Origin: Acidobacteriota bacterium
GTDB taxonomy: Bacteria; Acidobacteriota; Blastocatellia; Pyrinomonadales; Pyrinomonadaceae
Length of the DNA: 6,822 bases
Direction of reading: 5' to 3'
NCBI GenBank assembly: GCA_020853255.1
Contig: JADYZI010000363.1
Span: forward strand, 1-6,822
Positions 4,480-6,822 of this stretch are shown here, in pieces. A model generated the notes under the pieces. It was given only the letters and a program-made list of their open reading frames with translations, searched no databases and was not told the origin of the DNA. The stretch's first letter is position 1. The number at the start of each line of letters is the position of its first letter. The translations under genes were made by a program, and so were the position numbers.

Positions 4480-6582
4480 ATGAGAGTATTTAAGCGACAG
4501 ATTTTCAGCTTCCTGACCGTTGCGATGGCGTTAGCGTTGCCGGCGTTTGCGCAGCAGATCCAGCGGACTCCCTTTGATGTAACAAGCTATCAAATAGACG
4601 CTCAATTGCAGCCTCTTGAGAACAAACTGACGGCAACGGCGGACGTAACTTTTGTGCCGCTTGAAGATACGCGGTCGGTATCGTTTGAGCTGAACGGATC
4701 GCTGAAGGTGGACTCGATCACACGGCAAGGTGTTGAGACCGCTGCACCCGCGATCGCAACGGTCGCCAAGGGCAAGCAGCCAAAAACGGTTAAAGCGACG
4801 CCACAGCCTGTCGTCCCGGCGGGCGAGATCACGTTCGTCCAGGATCAGGTGGGCGTTTCTGATCTTGGGCCGAGCGTCCGCATCGACCTTGGCCAGGACG
4901 TTGTGAAGGGCACGCCGGTCAAGCTCCGCTTCAAATACAGCGGTGTCTTGAATACGCCAAGCGGCGGCCCTTTGCTTACGAAGCGCCTTGCCTACGTCGG
5001 CGATGATCAGGGCTATCTGATGTACGCGGCCCGCTGGTTCCCATTCCATGAATACGCGGCCGATCAGGCAACATCCGATATCACGATCACGGCCCCGGGC
5101 GGCCTTCAGGTAGTTGGATTCAGCGACACCCCCGCAGCTAATACAAACGGAAAATTCCGCTTCACTCAATCCAAACCCGGGTTAATAGGCAATTTCGCTT
5201 ACGGCAAATTCGTCAACAGGCCGCTGAAGATCGAAGGCTACGATATTGAGTTTTACACACGGCCCGGTTCAGAGAACCTTATTGCAACGTACGGTGAAAC
5301 GCTCGGCAAGGCCCTCGGCTATTACACCAAGAAATTTGGCACGCCGGAAATGGGGAGCAAGCTCATTGTTGCCGAAATCGACGATGAGAGCCTGGATTTT
5401 TATTCCTCAATGGGAATGTTGTTCCTGTCCAGCCGACAGTTCGAGGGCGAACGGCCGGTAACACTTGAACGCCTTCAGCGCGAGGCGGCGCTTCAATGGT
5501 GGGGCTTGACGGTCGGGCTCAAATCGTTTGACGACGCGTGGCTTTCGCAGGGCCTTGCTGAATACAGTGCTTTTTCGCTTCGAGAGGGCGGATTGAACAA
5601 CGAGCAGGTCGAAGCACTTAGGCGAGAGTTGCTGGAAAAGGCCCTTACGTTTGAACAAACGGCCTCGCTGCTTAGGGCACCGGCAAATCTTGACGATCAA
5701 TCGACTGCGTACCAGCACATTATGTACGCCAAAGGTGCGTTTGTTTATAAACTGCTCCGCGACACGATGGGCGCGAAAAAATTCGATCAGCTTTTGCGAA
5801 CCTTTCTGCAGGAGTATCGCGGAAAGAACGCTTCGATCGACGATTTTGAAAAACTGGCGACAAAGGTTAATGGCGACAACCTGCGATACTTCTTTGCCCG
5901 CTGGGTCGAAGGGACCGGTGTGCCGGAATTTACGTCTGATTACCAGATCATCCGTACACGCGGCGGTAAGTTTGTCGCCCGCGGAACGATCAAGGAAAAT
6001 TACGATAATCTTCGCCTGCCCGTCGATATACAACTGCGAAGCGAGGGCCAGGGCGGCCTGAAGACGGTCACGGTGCAGGTTGATGACGCGAGCGCCGATT
6101 TCAATATTGAATCGACAGGAAAGCCGCTGTCGGTAGTGATCGATCCCGACTACAAACTTCTTCGCATCTCGCCGGACCTTCGCATCTCGTCCATCGCCCG
6201 CCGCGGGATCGAACAATTCAAAGAAGGGAATTATGTCGAAGCACAGCAGCAGTTCGAAGCCGCACTGAAGCTCGACCGTTCAAACTCGTGGGTTTACTAC
6301 CACCTTGGGCTGTTGTTTTTGGAACAGCGTAATTACGACCTCGCGATCGATAATTTCAAAGCGACCTTGAGCGGTGACCTCGATCCGACTTGGCTGCAGG
6401 TGTGGGCAAACATCAAAATGGGAAATGCGTATGACGCCAAGGGCGACCGCACACGGGCAAGCGCCGCCTACGGCCGTGCGGAAAAACTCGGTGACAACTA
6501 CGACAACGCACAGGAAGCAGTGAGAAAGTATCAGGCGACGCCGTACGATCCGAGAGAGTCAAAAACGACGGCCGTAAAATAA
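4480..6582 (+). CDS. Exported M1-peptidase-like protein lacking the zinc site, with C-terminal TPRs (probable pseudoenzyme)
   Basis: This 700-residue protein begins with a Sec signal peptide (hydrophobic 8-20, likely cut after AFA at 24). An N-terminal beta domain (about 30-250) resembles the M1 aminopeptidase saddle domain, and a thermolysin-like region lies at about 265-480. In M1 enzymes that region has GxMEN and HExxH-x18-E. Here the aligned segments are S309-S-M-G-M313 and R334-E-A-A-L338, followed by QWWG and, exactly 18 residues on, Q357 in WLSQGLAEY. Both zinc histidines and the zinc glutamate are thus replaced (R, L, Q), although QWWG, WLxxGLAEY and Y416 in MYAKGA remain. Residues 485-565 form a beta domain, and three TPRs cover about 568-602, 603-637 and 638-675. 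It probably acts as a periplasmic or surface scaffold or binding protein rather than a protease. Reading the frame as M1-like is firm; loss of activity is a strong inference. Confidence 0.82.
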   Translation: MRVFKRQIFSFLTVAMALALPAFAQQIQRTPFDVTSYQIDAQLQPLENKLTATADVTFVPLEDTRSVSFELNGSLKVDSITRQGVETAAPAIATVAKGKQPKTVKATPQPVVPAGEITFVQDQVGVSDLGPSVRIDLGQDVVKGTPVKLRFKYSGVLNTPSGGPLLTKRLAYVGDDQGYLMYAARWFPFHEYAADQATSDITITAPGGLQVVGFSDTPAANTNGKFRFTQSKPGLIGNFAYGKFVNRPLKIEGYDIEFYTRPGSENLIATYGETLGKALGYYTKKFGTPEMGSKLIVAEIDDESLDFYSSMGMLFLSSRQFEGERPVTLERLQREAALQWWGLTVGLKSFDDAWLSQGLAEYSAFSLREGGLNNEQVEALRRELLEKALTFEQTASLLRAPANLDDQSTAYQHIMYAKGAFVYKLLRDTMGAKKFDQLLRTFLQEYRGKNASIDDFEKLATKVNGDNLRYFFARWVEGTGVPEFTSDYQIIRTRGGKFVARGTIKENYDNLRLPVDIQLRSEGQGGLKTVTVQVDDASADFNIESTGKPLSVVIDPDYKLLRISPDLRISSIARRGIEQFKEGNYVEAQQQFEAALKLDRSNSWVYYHLGLLFLEQRNYDLAIDNFKATLSGDLDPTWLQVWANIKMGNAYDAKGDRTRASAAYGRAEKLGDNYDNAQEAVRKYQATPYDPRESKTTAVK

Positions 6583-6608
6583 CCATTCTCGCGGCCAATG
6601 GAATTTTT
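6583..6608 (+). terminator. Weak candidate terminator after the M1-like gene
   Basis: Directly after the stop codon, CCATT (6583-6587) can pair with AATGG (6597-6601) around a 9-base loop, and AATTTTT follows at 6602-6608. The stem is only 5 bp and partly AT, so the call is weak. Its position between two convergent genes makes a terminator plausible. Confidence 0.25.
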
Positions 6609-6610
6609 GT

Positions 6611-6628
6611 CTAGGTATATGCACCTAG
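6611..6628. other. Small hairpin spanning the stop codon of the amine oxidase gene
   Basis: CTAGGT (6611-6616) and ACCTAG (6623-6628) are perfect complements around a 6-base loop. On the minus strand the stem includes the TAG stop (complement of 6611-6613). No T-run follows in the minus-strand direction, so a classical intrinsic terminator is not supported. It may be part of a bidirectional end region with the preceding weak hairpin, or chance. Confidence 0.3.
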
Positions 6629-6822
6629 TTTAGCCACAGCGGCCCGTCGGACCAGCTTTGGCTTGCCGATGAGAGCTTCGGCGGCCGCTTCGCCCGATTC
6701 GATGGCGCCTTCCATAAAACCCTGCCAATCAGCAATGTGTTCGCCCGCAAAGAGAACTTTTAGATGCGGACGGGCCAGAATTGGCCGCAGGCCGAACCAT
6801 TCGCCAGGTCCATACAGCGCAT
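6611..6822 (-). CDS. C-terminus of a flavin-containing amine oxidase/FAD-dependent oxidoreductase (partial, 5' end outside window)
   Basis: Reading the minus strand from the right edge gives 69 residues ending at TAG (complement of 6611-6613). The segment KVLFAGEHIADWQGFMEG (21-38) followed by AIESGEAAAEAL is the C-terminal FAD-binding signature of the flavin monoamine oxidase/phytoene desaturase-type superfamily: the GE preceding the helix contacts the FAD pyrophosphate, and the GFMEGAIESG turn leads into the closing helix. These enzymes oxidise amines or amino acids with FAD and release hydrogen peroxide. The substrate-binding part is outside the window, so the substrate is unknown. A 19-residue tail rich in K, R and A follows the domain. 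The gene converges on the M1-like gene, with 28 bp between the stop codons. The flavin oxidase call is firm. Confidence 0.85.
   Translation of the reverse strand, partial: ALYGPGEWFGLRPILARPHLKVLFAGEHIADWQGFMEGAIESGEAAAEALIGKPKLVRRAAVAKLGAYT

Noticed and set aside
4531..6216. Long open frames antisense to the M1-like gene (212 and 269 codons)
   Set aside because: They are shadows of a well-supported gene: compositionally odd, rich in Arg and His, without any recognisable domain.

Overview
The window looks like a chromosomal segment of a mid-GC, environmental, Gram-negative-type bacterium. Gene style (exported TPR proteins, a Dabb protein, a membrane-anchored PHP protein, an M1-like/TPR protein and an MHS transporter, with few recognisable Shine-Dalgarno sites) fits Acidobacteriota, perhaps a Blastocatellia relative. 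That placement is inference from style, not from a marker gene.

Layout from left to right. The C-terminus of a TPR protein (+) enters from the left edge. Next is a compact 662-bp element at 237-898: a short GxxExxY/PDDEXK_3 gene (-) enclosed by two inverted copies of a palindromic repeat unit. The outer right arm touches the stop codon of an MHS-family MFS transporter gene (-). Beyond it on the + strand are a remnant SRPBCC reading frame whose middle appears to be deleted, a Dabb-domain gene, a strong 20-bp inverted repeat, a membrane-anchored PHP-domain phosphoesterase-like gene, and a large exported M1-peptidase-like protein with C-terminal TPRs. The C-terminus of a flavin amine oxidase (-) enters from the right edge and converges on the M1-like gene.

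The genes do not form an obvious pathway. Dabb, PHP and M1-like run in the same direction, but they are separated by 85 and 111 bp with structured intergenic DNA, so a single operon is possible rather than shown. The two points most worth following are the symmetric repeat/nuclease-fold cassette at 237-898, which looks like a mobile or formerly mobile element, and the M1-like protein, in which all three zinc-ligand positions and the GxMEN motif are substituted. The second strongly suggests a non-catalytic pseudoenzyme.
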